A stretch of DNA of 64,000 nt from Camellia lanceoleosa (Eukaryota; Streptophyta; Magnoliopsida; Ericales; Theaceae): the NCBI GenBank assembly GCA_025200525.1, contig JANUSC010000378.1, forward strand, positions 1-64,000, read 5' to 3'. The notes below the pieces were generated by a model. The model was not told where the DNA came from, searched no databases, and saw only the letters and a program-made list of their open reading frames with translations. This document shows positions 45,481-57,530 of the stretch, piece by piece. The stretch's first letter is position 1; every line of letters starts with the position of its first letter. The position numbers and the translations under genes are program-made.

Positions 45481-45960
45481 GGTTGAGTCTCGGTAGGAGC
45501 GATCCTAATTGCACAATCTCAAGCGATTCCACATGTCTTTCGAGGACCAGCATAAAACATTTTTGAAAGTTTTTAAGCGACAAATCGCTCATGTGAAAGC
45601 GATATAGAACCAATCTGGATCGAACCGGGATCCTTCTCAGTACTCATGCCGACAAGCATGATTTCATTCAATAAGGGCTTAGCACGCCTTTCTTTCTCTC
45701 AAGTTGATCAAGTTTTGCAAAACCAGAAATTCCTTCCTCTTTGTTTTTTACCGGTGTTCAAAAGTTTTGAAAAACTTAGGTCATTACAATGACTTCAAAG
45801 GCACATAAAAGCGAGTTCGATCAAATCTTGCTATCTCATTTAAATTTACGCACAAGCGGCTGCAGCGAAGCAAACACGAGAGTGTGAAAATCAACATTGT
45901 TTCATTCAAGATCTGTTAGCACTGGCTCCTAAGCGGCAGACTCAAAAAAGCGAAAAAGAC
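45481..45960 (-). pseudogene. Element C: pre-RT linker remnant
   Basis: Aligns with D 61220-61590: the AGCGACAAATCGCTCATGTG/AGCGACTAAGCGCTCGTGTT pair, GATCTGGATCG, GGATCCTTCTCAGTAC, TGATTTCATTCAATAAGGG. It is interrupted by short indels with no open frame. It is the only pol-proximal sequence left in C upstream of the deletion. Confidence 0.6.
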
Positions 45961-46586
45961 AAACACAAAACAAAATGGTGATGCTTGAGGTAACACCCGG
46001 AATCACCCGACTCTAACAAAACAAAATTGACTCGATACAACAAAGAGACCCATTGACTCGATGAAAGATGACTCAATACAAAAGACAAAATGACCCAATA
46101 CCCAAGTCGAAAGCAAAATTACGACATCATACATTGCTCAAAAGCGGTGCATGCCGTCCACCACATCTGAAATGGCGAGCGCCCGCGGGTGGTTCAACCT
46201 CTAATCATCACATTATCCCCACAAGTTCAGCGATCAAGTGCCGATAGACTTTGCGGGACTGGTGCGGGGATGACCCGATGTCGTCAGTTTTGTACCTCAT
46301 GGCGAAGCGAAAACACATGTCGGTGTCATGGCGGCTCGGCGATGGAAAACCTGATGTCATTTGGGTTATGTGAGGAGGGTTTCTTTGGTAATGGTTGTGG
46401 CTCGTGGCTTGAGATACCCTTTTAATCAAGGTCCTCGGGGCCATTGATAGAGACATGTCTGATCTGATAAACACCCTTTGGCCCTAAGGTGGGTGTTTGG
46501 TACATTTGTGAACTAGTTTCGGATGTCTGCGGCGAATGGGGTGGTCATTTTTTGTGTGGTGGTGGTGACTATGCCCACATCTGAAG
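45961..46586. other. Element C: unassigned stretch between linker and gag
   Basis: Contains a loose repeat of GACTCGAT/GACTCAATAC words (46015-46105). The remainder (46140-46586) has 78-88-codon ORFs on both strands without recognised motifs. Protease-coding sequence seen in D is not found. Confidence 0.35.
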
Positions 46587-47543
46587 TTATAATGCTGCGT
46601 CTGCGGTGATCGCATTTGAACTGTGGATAAATTCCCTCATAGGTTGCTCCTTCTCCTGGTCAATAAGGCCCTGCTTCATAGCATCCTCAATCTGTACCCC
46701 CATCTCGTGTAGGTCTGCAAAGGTAGGAAAGGGTAAGACTATCATTTTTTGCATTAGTTTGGGTTGGAGGTCGCGCACAACCATCCTTATCTGGTCTTTG
46801 TCAGAAGGCCTTGTAGTCATCATTGAGGCCTTTGATCTCCATCTCATCACGAACTCTGAGAAACTCTCCTTTGGTTCTTGGCGGGTGGCTTCGAGATCAC
46901 GAGTTGTGACCTCGATCTGTGTGTTGTAGGAGTATTGAGCAATAAAGGCCTCAGCCATCTCATCCCAATTCTTCTTAACATCGTCTTCGGTTTAGCGTGC
47001 GGATAGCGCCACACGATAGGGTTCGAAAGCGAAACGACTTTGTAGTCTGGTGAGGCCCATCGGCCTTAAGATATCTGAAAACAGCCTCAGGTGCACCATG
47101 CGGTCCCCAGACCCATCAAATCGGTCGATTTGTGGCATCTTGAACCGATCTGGCAGCGTCACAGCTGCGTCCGTATACTCATCCTCAATGTCGGGAATGG
47201 ACTTGACTCCTTGGGATTTCTTGAACATCTTTTCCAGCTTATTCAGCTTCAGCGCTGTGGGGTCCGTCTTGAACTCAAAGGGAGAGTCCGGTAGATTGGT
47301 AGGTGTTTTGGATTGCTGGGGTAAAATTGGGAGCGGAGCCGGCCCTACCGGAATGTCCGTACCTTCCTGGACATTGGGTGTTTCCTCGGGTGTCTGAACC
47401 CCTGGTGGTGGAGGAGCTTGATGCGAAGCAGATGCTCCGGTTTGTTGCTCTAGCCTGGCAATTGTCTCTGCCTGTTGGGCTATGACCACAGCCCGTTGCT
47501 TGGCGAATTCTGCCTGACGAATGGCGTCTTGCATGGTTTTCAT
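46587..47543 (-). pseudogene. Element C gag, one-stop pseudogene
   Basis: Two consecutive minus frames (47543-46992 and 46958-46587) form one gag split by a stop near 46995. The N-terminal part has a likely coiled coil (AEFAKQRAVVIAQQAETIA), a Pro-rich stretch and then the capsid-like domain start PQIDRFDGSGDRMVHLRLF. The second part is the Retrotrans_gag core: FIAQYSYNTQIEV, ESFSEFVMRWRSKAS, LHEMGVQIEDAMKQGL. No CCHC zinc knuckle is visible. It is the best preserved gag here; element A has a decayed relative at 7080-8080. Confidence 0.8.
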
Positions 47544-48466
47544 ACTATCACTGGTTGGCGCACCATCTCTTCCAGACTCGACATATTGTCTGATCTAAGC
47601 GAGCAATCGGTATATTTGTGTCTGCGATGGCTCGGTAATCTCAACCCATTTGCTCAAAGATCAGCGATCTGGTAGGTGTTGTCTTGGTGATACATGCACG
47701 ACTAGCCTTTTACGTACGATTACCCTTGAACTAAGTCTCGACCTATGAGTCTATCGGCCTAAATCGATGAACCTCGGGAGATATCGGGCCTTACGAAGCT
47801 ATAGTTCGGGATTACCCCTAGCAAAAAGAAAGCAGGCGATATCTCGGCTCAATTTCCTGGAGCGGATATAAGCATAAGCGGATATAAGCATAAGCGAACA
47901 TTGTACTCATTCTTGGTCCTTTGTTCCCCAAATCAACGCCCCAAATCGATACCCGCAGATATAAGCGATTTTCAAAAGCGTCTTGGTGCCTCGGTCGATG
48001 CGGACACGCAAAGCGTATATGCATTCCTATAGAATACACTCTAAAGCACATAGCGAGGTAAAAGAGAGCCAATACACCACTATGTTGGGGTAAGGTTTCC
48101 CTGTCCTATTTTGTCAGGAGCTAGGGTTTCACTACGCACGCATCGGTTTCAAACAACCTATATCGGGTAAGCAACATGTCCTAATTTGGAATGGTCACTA
48201 TGGATTTCGAATATGCACTAGGTCGAATGGTCGAAAAGGGTGCCCCAGTAAAACCGGGGTTTGTGTTCCCATACTGGCAGAGCCATAGCCGTCGACCTTA
48301 TGGTCATGCCTTGACAAGACAAGCCTCGAAAGCGCTCGGGAATAGCGAGATGGCCAACACGGTGTCCTAGGCGCAATGCACATGCAATGCAAAGAAACAC
48401 ATAAGTGTAGTCAAAGCAGGATATCACGAGTTGAGTCAAGCTCTCTAAAATCCCGGTAGATGCGAG
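47544..48466 (-). other. Element C 5' leader and primer-site region
   Basis: Non-coding. 48290-48466 matches the leader of A. The sequence next to the LTR, minus strand GCATCTACCGGGATTTTAG, lies in the primer binding position. A short duplication, GCGGATATAAGCATAA, occurs at 47863-47894. Confidence 0.5.
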
Positions 48467-51400
48467 CGTAACACGTCATGGGGACCTCGGCTCTGATTCG
48501 GACTCCTTTTTGTGTCGGTTCATCGAACCAAAGAGTCCAACTCGCAAATCATTTTGAAAAGCAGTTTTTGAAAAGTAGTGCCAAACATGGTTGCTTTGCG
48601 GTCTGATGCGCCACCTAAATATTTTAAAATGGAAAATTTAGGAAACCACGACTCGGTGCGAAGAATAGCGTGTCCGTCATCACCAAAGTGGTCTTGGCTC
48701 AGGAGCTTAGTGCGATCGGGAAGGTCGACTATGAGCACCCTTTCGCCGATTCGAAGACCGGCCTCTACTAAGTGATATCCAATTTTGAAAACTTTATGCG
48801 TTCTTATTCCGGTTATTAGCCTAGAATTACTATGTTGTGCGCACAGCAAACAAGTATAGACTAGATCGCCTAATTTGGGAATAAACATCGCATATCCGTT
48901 TTGTTTGGAAAAACAGTTTGAAATTGCTACTCGCGAGTAGGCTAAAACACGGATTTCAATGAGTATTCCCAACTTAAGTAATCCAACCTCCACCCACAGG
49001 CATTCAAGCAGTTTATCACATAAGCACTTAACCGCATGGCAGGCATACTGTCATGTTAACATTCACATGCATGCGATATGCTAAAGCCATAAAAACTTAC
49101 ATCGTACTCCGTGCCAAAACAGTAAACTAGTTAGCAAACATGCATGACCTAGTTCATGTTAAGTGGCTAATGCGACACATACAGGAGTGTAATCTAAACA
49201 CGCTCGGCTAACCCTGAACATGGCACATGAGATGCAACAACTATCACGTATTCAATTTGGAATTGAAAGTACGATGCAGTTTGTATGATGTACCGAGCCC
49301 GATGCATGTCAACAAATGTGTGGATGCACACATGCATTGCATAAGGTATGCTAATTTAAATATGCGTAATCTACCATCATAGCGAGGTAAATAAAAGGGA
49401 AGAAAAAAGTGGGGTTGGAAGACATACACACACTCACCACCCAATACAATTAAGCCCTCACTCGGAGGGACCAAAATAATATCTGATCCCAAAATAAATG
49501 AATAAATATTACAAATTCTAATTCTTGAATAAATAAATGTGAAATAAAGGGGCCTGACCCTACGCCTCGAGATCTTGTGAATGATGGATGCTCGATCCGA
49601 CTTGCAGGAAAAACCGTCTGCGTGCCCTTTCTTTGACATTTTCTTTGCCACCTGCCTCTCTGAAAATTGCGAGTCTGGGACACCTTCACATACCACTGAA
49701 TATTACCACGGTGAAGGGTTGGACCATCGAGCTGCGAGGTTTGGCCCACCGTTGCAATTGAGATGCTCGGCACAAAAGTGTGCGGTCGACCTTTGAAAGA
49801 GTGCGATTCGGCACTAAATTCTGCGAGGAGAGCAGTTTGTGGCAATGAACAACAACGAGCATGGTATGGAATTTTGGGACAAATGTATGCGGACACACTT
49901 CCTATCATGCAATGGACTCAAGGGAGCATGGCCCTCGACCCCGGACCACCAATCACGCATTTCAATGCATGATGGCCCAAGCCAAAGTGTGCAACTTCAA
50001 TGTGGAATGAAATGCACATAAACAAACAAAGAGCTCAACCTCTATCATACTCAATTCAAGAGGTAAAAGCATGCATGTCAAATGCAACCTAAGCATGCAA
50101 TCTAACATGCAATATGAACATGCAAGTATATAAACATGCTAGGCACACAACCTAAGCAACACATACAAAGTAAGCATGCTATAACACATGAGGAATGGAC
50201 TTAAACTAGATTAGGTAGCCTCAAACAAGCCTAAAAGCGATGGCCATAAGATGAAAATGAGGCGCCTCGAAATGCGTGCAGCTTAGCAAAAGCGATGACA
50301 TATACAATGCAATATGGCTAAAATGGCATATACAATGCAACATGGACTTATACTAACATGAGAGAGCCTCAACCACACTCACATAAGTAGTGAGATGAAA
50401 ATGAAGTGCCTCGAAATCGTACCTGCAGACGCATAATAGAGGCAATGGCCCTAAGGCATGAAATGGCATGGAAATGATATGCAAACATGCAAATGAATTT
50501 CAGCACTTAAATATGGGGGAAAACAGTCCCGAAAGATGGTGAAATGACACCAAATGCAAGGAATGGTCCCGAAATGCGAATTTAGGCACCCGAAATGGCC
50601 TATAGCTATGCAATGCATGCACACTATGGACATGGAATGAAAATAAAGTAGAAATCAAGCCCCAAAACAAGCATTTTTCCAGTACAAAGAATGGCCAAAA
50701 AACAATCACAAGTATGGCAAAAATAGCATGCAAAAATGGGGAAAAAGAGAGGAACAATGAAGCAGATGGTATACGCAATGCTCAAACTAAAAAATACAGT
50801 TCTACAACATTGAATAGGGACAAAAAATATGAACATTTACAGCTTATGGAAGCCCTCAAAACAGTATACAAATATGGCAAACATGCAATGCAAGATTGAG
50901 GCCAACAAAGGGCTATAACATAAGGTACACAAAGCATTCACCAAAAAAGCAAAGACCCTCAATGAAATATGTCCAGAGGGCCAAAATATGACCGCTTTCA
51001 GTTCTGATGATGGCTCAAAAACAGAAGTAAGATAGGCTAACCAAGCATGCAAAAATGGGGGCCAAAGAGGGGTATAAGGGTAAGTACAACATGGAGACCC
51101 CAACAAGGTTGATCCCTTCTACAATGTTGTAGAGGACACAAAATAAGCCTACTCACAGTTCATGAAATGCACCAAAACATAATAAATGTAGGTCAAAAAA
51201 ATCATGCAAATTTACGGTAAATATGAGGGATTATGAAGCAAGTGCATGATAGAGAGGCCAAAAAGGGTTGAGCCCTTCTTAAATGTTGAATAGGGGCTCA
51301 AAATAGGCCCTCTTACAGTTTACATCATGCTCGAAAACAGATCACACATAAGCTAGAAAAAGCATGCAAAATATTGACATACAAGATGATATTGAAGCAA

Positions 51401-52631
51401 GTACCAAATGGAGGGCTCAAACAGGGTTGAGCCCTTGAACAAAGATGAAGAATAGCTCAAAATAAGGCCCCTTTAAGTTCTGGTTGGAGCCCAAAACAAT
51501 AAGAAAATAGGCCTAAGAGATGAGGCAAGAAAATGCTACAAAAGAGGGAAATAGCAACTTACCCTTGAAGACCACTTCTTTTCCACCTCTTGGCTCAAGT
51601 TTGCTGCTCCTAAGCCTCTGAAAAAGCTCCCCTTGCTGCTGGAAATGGAGTGGTGGTGGTGGTTCTTGGTGGTGATGAAGAAATGGCCAAGGATTTGAGA
51701 GGTTTTGGGTAGAGAGAGAGAGAAATCTAGAGTGAGAAGCTCCCAAAACTTTCTTCTTTTTGTTCTCCCCTTAGCCATATCAGATATAAGGTTTTATATA
51801 TGTCAAAATAAGATCTTTTGGTCGAAATATCCAATTAAAAATATCTGCCACGGTGTATAGCAAAATATCATCAAAAATCGAGTTACAGGCACTTTTGGCG
51901 GTAAGCAATATTTGTGCCGGTCGGATATCTTTGTGCCGGTCGGCAATTGGTAAGTTCAAAAGTGCCGGTGGATGTCAGATTGAAGCCCCGGAAGTTATCT
52001 TTCCAATGGCGCAAACCTTGCATTAAAATTCCTCCTGTGCAAAAGTTATGCCCTTTTAGTAAAGCGCGCAGATTCGGTCCAACCGGACTTCAACCAACCA
52101 TATCTCCTCCCCAGTTTGGACTTAGGAGATTCTTGAGTGAAAAATGAAGCCCCGGAAGTAAGGTTTCCAATGGTGGTGGCCCCATATTTTAATTCCTCTT
52201 GTACAAGAGTTATGCCCGTTTCGGAAGCAGCAGACTTTTCTCCTTCGATTCATCTTTGAACCACTCCCAAACTAGTTTTCTCCCTCTTCTCCTCTTTTCT
52301 CCGACTTCAAACCCCTAAGTAAGGTGTTTTGAAAGATTTTCAAAGATTTCACCTCTCTTTCATTCATCTCCCCTTTGTCCTTGCTCGGTTTTACAGCATA
52401 ACATTACCGAGATCTTGGCGTCGGAACATCGTGAATTTTATTTCAAAATGTTTTTGAAAGAGGGTTTTAAGGTATAAAACCATCAAAAATAATTTTGGTC
52501 CACAATGGGGTATGAAGTTGAGATTTGCCTCTTTCTTTTGCCGAAGAACACAACTGCACTACACCTTTCTCCAACAAGTAAACCATCGATGTAGCCCAAG
52601 TCTCGAGGCGGTCAAAAATGAAGTGTCTACA
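48467..52631 (-). repeat. Element C 5' LTR
   Basis: Pairs with 37780-41934. Starts CGTAACACGTCATGGGG (first base changed from T) and ends GAAGTGTCTACA. It carries the same internal organisation: poly(A) block near 49440, word arrays at 49755-49810 and 51895-51970, about 160-bp units at 50770-51515, TATA 51793-51801, and the tandem duplication at 51981-52310 with copies 164 bp apart. Confidence 0.85.
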
Positions 52632-54005
52632 CATGCAAGAAACATGGCCTAAACTCATGGCTCATTTCTAGGCAAACTAGAGCATTACAAAGCAAGTATA
52701 AGAAGCATGCTAAGGACCACAAAACCAACCAAAAAGAGATGATATATGATCCAAAACACCCAAATAAGCTCTGAAATGAAGGCATATAAGGCTAAAATGC
52801 ATGCTACTATGTGAGCCAAAGTAAAGACCAAAGAGGACAAAGGGAGGGGTGTCCCTCCCTATATCTGACTCAAAATACCTCCCTCACCACTAGAAACCCA
52901 CTAGTTTTCGTGGTGAGAAGATAAACACCAAGTTAAACAAGGCTTCAAGAAAAGGGGCTAAAATAGCCAAAACAAAGCCTAAGAGGGTGAGTTTGTGCTC
53001 AAACCCCCAAGTGACCTCAATGAAGGTTCTAAAGTAAGAAAATATAAGACTTTTTTATGTTGAACACAAAGCAAGACAGGTAGAAAGCTAGTGCAAGTTT
53101 GGGGAAATTAAAGTAACATGCTTACCCTTGAAGACTCCTTGAAGAACCAGTGGTGCAGCCCTCCTCTAATGATCAAAACCAGTGCAAAATCACAACAAAC
53201 AACCCTCCAAGTCCCTCAATCTCGGAGCTAGGTGTAATAGTGTGTGTAATGGTGCAAAAGTAAGGTAAAACACACTATTTAGGCCAAGAAACACACACAA
53301 TGGATGAGGGAAGGGAAGATATAGATATAGATAGATATATATCAGAGATATATAGATATAAGCTACAGTTTTGTGTTGGAAATGGATAACCTCCAACAAA
53401 TGGAGAGGAGGGTTGCTTATATAGGGCAAGGCAACCCTAAGACTTCGTGGCTAAGCAAAAAAATAAGGGTTCAAGGGGTGCAAAGGGGTCTTGGCTTCTT
53501 GGAGAAGCCAAGGCAGTAAAGCTTCTCCAAGCTTTGGCCAAGGTCAACTTCTAGAAGCTTAGGGGTTCAAGGGTGCAAAGGGTGCAAAATGGTCACACAT
53601 GCAGGGGTGTGATGGTGCATTCGGCCCGGTGGCATGCACCATGTCCCCGAGGTTCAAAGGGTGCATGCCGGCGTAGCGATCCTTAGGCTCAAAAAAGTGC
53701 GGTCGGCAACATCTGATGCCGACGGCCAAAGTTTTTGAAGCAGTGCCGATGGCCAAAAAGTGCCGGTGTGGTGTGGGGCAGCAGTGGAAGCCGAGGGATG
53801 GCTAACAAGCCTCCCCTACCCTCAAATGCAAAAACACACAAGTCTTGGTGTAAAACCAAGCCTGAGAACAAAAGGGTTGAGAGGTCCTAAGGCACGGCCT
53901 TGGCCGGGACCTCCGGGAACTCAAAAGCGAACACAAACATGGATAATTACCGAGCATTCCACGATGGCGTCCAAGTCTTGAGGGCCGGTCAAAAATGGGG
54001 TGTCT
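52632..54005 (-). repeat. Element D 3' LTR, right part (U3)
   Basis: Resumes D's LTR after element C, beginning with the second CATGC copy. Collinear with S 16885-18143. It contains a TATA box (minus CCTATATAAGC, 53416-53425), a GATATA-rich tract (53315-53362), a word array (53690-53770) and the terminus GGTCAAAAATGGGGTGTCT. Combined with 35225-37779 it gives an LTR of about 3.9 kb. Confidence 0.75.
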
Positions 54006-54026
54006 CTGATTTGCCCTCTTTGTGAA
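54006..54026 (-). promoter_or_regulatory. Polypurine tract of element D
   Basis: The minus strand reads TTCACAAAGAGGGCAAATC beside the 3' LTR, matching B and C. Confidence 0.65.
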
Positions 54027-54449
54027 CTTCGAAGTCATAACAATAGCGGGAATGAATGTCAAAGCCCAGAGGCGACCCATTTTGACGGTAAGACTTAGAC
54101 AAACATACAAGACCAACAAGATATCGCCGGCGGGGGCAAAATCTGTTGAAAATGCAAGAAGCCAAGCATAACTTAAAATCATGCAAAAAGCGCAATGAAA
54201 CATACATACTTGATTATAAGCTAGCATACAACGGACTACACTACAATGCAGAAAGGATGTAAGAGAATTATACAATCATTTTCGTCTCTCAGCGGGATAC
54301 AATACATGCGGCTCATCCGGTTTCACCCTCAAATGGCATTACATACAACATCGTGCAAAGAAAACAAACAACGGTACAATGTTGTTAGCAACATGCATGA
54401 CAAAGCGATTGAAAGTGCGTGACAATGCATGCAATGTGTCTGACAAGAT

Positions 54450-55258
54450 AGTAGGATTGAACACATGTGAGTAAAACAATGCGTATGCACGCAATGTCTA
54501 CGGAAGAACTTGAACACATGTGAGTAAAGCAGTGCACACGTGCACGCAATGTGTATGTAAAGGAACTTGAACACATATCAGTAAAGCAATGCACACATGC
54601 ACGCAATTAAAAAGGAAACTTGAACACATATCAGTAAAGCAATGCACACATGCACACAATATGTATATAGGAACTTGAACACATATCAGTAAAGCAGTGC
54701 ATGCATACAATGCAATGTGTATAAAAGGGAACTTGAACACATATCAGTAAAGCAAAGCACGCATACAGTGCAATGTGTATATAGGGGAACTTGAACACAT
54801 ATCAGTAAAGCAAAGCACGCATACAATGCAATGTATATAAAAGGGGAACTTGAACACATATCAGTAAAGCAAAGCACGCATACAATGCAATGTGTATAAA
54901 AAGGAACTTGAACACATATCAGTAAAGCAAAGCACGCATACAATGCAATGTGTAAAAAAAAGGGAACTTGAACACATATCAGTAAAGCAAAGCACGCATA
55001 CAATGCAATGTGTATAAAAGGGAACTTGAACACATATCAGTAAAGCAAAGCACGCATACAATGCAATGTGTATAAAAGGGAACTTGAACACATATCAATA
55101 AAGCAAAGCACGCATACAATGCAATGTGTATAAAAGGGGAACTTGAACACATATCGATAAAGCAAAACCGCATACAATGCAATGTGTATAAAGGAACTTG
55201 AACACATATCGGTATTAAGCAAAGCCGATACAATGCAATGTGTAAAAAAGGAACTTAG
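54450..55258. repeat. Minisatellite of element D, about 58-bp unit
   Basis: About 14 units with period 54-61 bp. The core is GGAACTTGAACACATATCAG, then TAAAGCAAAGCACGCATAC and AATGCAATGTGTATAAAAG. Units in the middle are nearly identical and those at both ends are diverged, as expected for turnover inside an array. The 72-115-codon minus frames reading through it (repeated CALLICVQV-like peptide) are by-products of a stop-free repeat. Confidence 0.9.
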
Positions 55259-56084
55259 GCGATCATAGTAAACATGATCTTTGGAATGCAACGTCTTTGC
55301 AACTCGATATGATTGAAATGATTTAGAAATTGAAGATATAAAGGATCACGGGAAGGGCGTCCTTCGCATGTCGAGCATAAACACAAAAGTTGTGATGCGA
55401 GGTCAACTCGAAGCTCCACTTATGTTACGAAGGCGATTTCTTGGTACCTTAAGTGATGAAGGTGCCAAATCACATGACTGACCCGAACAAGGGCGCAAAA
55501 GGTACGATGACCAAAAGAGGGAGGTTACCGGTGTCAAACCCAGCACTCTGCTACCCTGCTATTCTTCTACTTTACTTTCCGTTTTACTAGGAGTTTAAGC
55601 ACATTGCACTGCCTCGGGCAAGTTTTATTTCTCAAAAGCGTGTGTTTTTTTGCAAAACATATGATGGAAATGAAACAGCTGTTTGTTCAAAAGGTGTTAC
55701 ATTTGCGTGTTCTATGCATCGCATCGCAAGGCATCACACAACAATATGACTGAAATTGAAACTGCGTTTTGAAAACAAAGCATCGCATCGTAATAATCAG
55801 GTAGTAAACCAATTACAACTCGATAAGCAAAACAGGGGGACTCAACAAACTAGCCAAATGTGAGTACACCTTGATAAACATTACAAAGACTTAAAGAGAG
55901 TGAAATACAACTCGATAAGCAAATATGCAACAACTCGATAAGCAAATGGGTGCGCCCTCATAAGAATTGATCACTGGAGGGTATTGGAAGTGGTGGGATT
56001 TTCCAAATTCCTAGCATAAACAGCTCAGAGGACAAGGGAGAGAACCAAGCCCGGCAAAAGGCTCAAGCCTTGAGGAATAGCCAT
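55259..56084. other. Element D: between minisatellite and antisense gene
   Basis: 55560-55780 is collinear with the tail after the PMD gene in B (28500-28720), while the PMD coding part is absent. The ACAACTCGATAA short repeat lies at 55805-55945. No gene was seen. Confidence 0.5.
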
Positions 56085-56168
56085 CGGTGAAAGGGTGATC
56101 CATCGGCCAAAATAGATGGCGGTCGGCACTATAATTGGCGGTCGGCACTAAGCTATCGGCACCGAGAA
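56085..56168. promoter_or_regulatory. Palindromic-word array before the D DUF7745-like gene
   Basis: Words CCATCGGTG, CATCGGCC, GGCGGTCGGCACTATAATT, GGCGGTCGGCACTAAG and ATCGGCACCG. They match the words in D's LTR (GTGCCGGTCGGCACTCTATA at about 36640) rather than those in B. The gene's ATG is about 90 bp downstream. Confidence 0.5.
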
Positions 56169-56253
56169 TGTTGACATCATCCTTCACTCAACCTTATCTT
56201 CTTCAAAGGGTCTCAACCGTGGTTCTCTTCATTTCCACATTGATTTGCTCCAA

Positions 56254-57530
56254 ATGGAAGAATTTCTTGCCCAAAATCTATAACTTGGATTAACAACTTA
56301 GGCGGCTCGGAAAAATTTGGATTTCAGACTTCGACATAAATGCACTATTCACTTTATGGTACTTGCATTCTCCATTCCTCCATCTTGCGGCGAGGTTTTG
56401 GAACACAGTAACACATGTCTTTAGCTTTAGCGGGCAAGAGGTGTGTCCCACTTTTGAAGATTTTCAAGCTCTAATGGAATCTGGGCGCAATGAGGAGATC
56501 TTGTCCCAACTTCGTTTTGGCCATGCTCAAGCCTTAGGACAAATGTGTGAGCTCTCAATGCCCGATGCTCGTTCTCTGATTTGTGACGGGACATTAGATG
56601 TTCAGGAGCTTGGTTTGTCGTTTTTTAGAGGCGGTGATCGCGGCGACCATCCTTGGCAAGGCTTTGGCAACGCCCTCATCTATGCATGCTATCTCATTTT
56701 CTATTCGTCTCCGGTCCCGGAGGGCCTAGTGTCCGGTTGATTGAGGTTGCCCAAGGCTTGAAGGAGCGCAAAAGCTACATCGCCATGATCCTGGTTGAGA
56801 CATTGCTGGGCTTAGACGCCTTTTTATCGTCGAGAGCGATCGGTTAACGAGGAGTCCACTATTACTGCGGGTAATGTTTCCCACCAATCTCACATTTATG
56901 TTTGCTCACATCACTCGGCCCTCGGCTCGGTTTTTTTCTCACTAGCCCTTTTCTCACTTTTCCTCTCATCGTACATCTCTCTATTCTTTATTCTCTCATT
57001 TTTCATCCCTCCCGGTGTGGTTAATGGATAAAGCGAAGGTTGTGGACTCTTGCCCGGCATATTATATTCGCGACTACTTCTTCGAGGAGCGCCTAGTTGC
57101 GCCCTTGATGAGGGTTGGTGGTTTGAATAGATGTGCGGTTTGTCCGCATGAACCGCATTGCTGGCGGTGCCCTTGGCTCAATCTCCCAATGATGAGATTC
57201 TGACATGACCCGTCAACCGGGATCAATTGATTAGCTTGACTCAACATGTCTTATACTTCCCATTCCGTATCCTGCGCCCGGTTTGGTCATAATCAGACTT
57301 GTCCGCGGAAGGATAAATACCAGTTACATTCGATTAAAGCGCGCAATTTGGTCGGTATGCCCGCGACATGGAGGCGAAGAACTCTGGCCCGCTCGCTTTC
57401 GGTTGCACTTTGTCGATGAGTGCTTGGATTGGCTTAATGAAGAGGCACGGGGAGGGGCCCATTTTGGCATCGAGAGGCCGACCCGGCTCACGGGAGGCGA
57501 GGACATTTGACTTGACCATGCCGGATTATT
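56254..57530 (+). pseudogene. Antisense DUF7745-like gene of element D, two exons, broken
   Basis: Best copy of this gene. Exon 1 (56254-56870) reads, with frameshifts, MEEFLAQNL, FSGQEVCPTFEDFQALM, ARSLICDGTLDVQELGLSFF, ALIYACYLIFYSS, then after a frame change near 56735 AMILVETLLGLDAF. The intron is about 56871-57014 (donor GCGG|GTAATG; acceptor mutated to CCCGG). Exon 2 reads MDKAKVVDSCPAYYIRDYFF, WRCPWLNLPMM, PARFRLHFVDECLDWLNEEA. The domain is assigned to plant DUF7745 by its motif pattern; the biochemical function is unknown. It is transcribed toward integrase, opposite to gag-pol. Alternative: a diverged PMD-family member. Confidence 0.65.

Larger units (their letters stand above)
37780..52631 (-). 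mobile_element. Element C: complete-ended, non-autonomous Tat/Ogre element (14.85 kb)
   Basis: Both LTRs (37780-41934 and 48467-52631), a polypurine tract beside the left LTR and perfect 5-bp target duplications are present. The internal 6.5 kb reads, on the minus strand: leader, gag (47543-46587), a short unassigned stretch, pre-RT linker remnant (45900-45480), an unrelated 265-bp stretch, the last bases before the pol 3' end (45190-45000), antisense exon remnant, minisatellite, polypurine tract. Protease, RT, RNase H and integrase are absent, so it could only move using proteins made elsewhere. It lies inside D's LTR and is the latest insertion of the right stack. Confidence 0.85.

Noticed and set aside
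54450..55258. Regular array considered as CRISPR
   Set aside because: No unique spacers, the whole unit is repeated, the context is a plant retrotransposon and there are no cas genes.
54329..55291. Overlapping minus ORFs of 72-115 codons with a repeated hydrophobic Cys-rich peptide
   Set aside because: They read through the 58-bp minisatellite of element D. The repeat lacks stops in several frames, and no start, promoter or domain is consistent.
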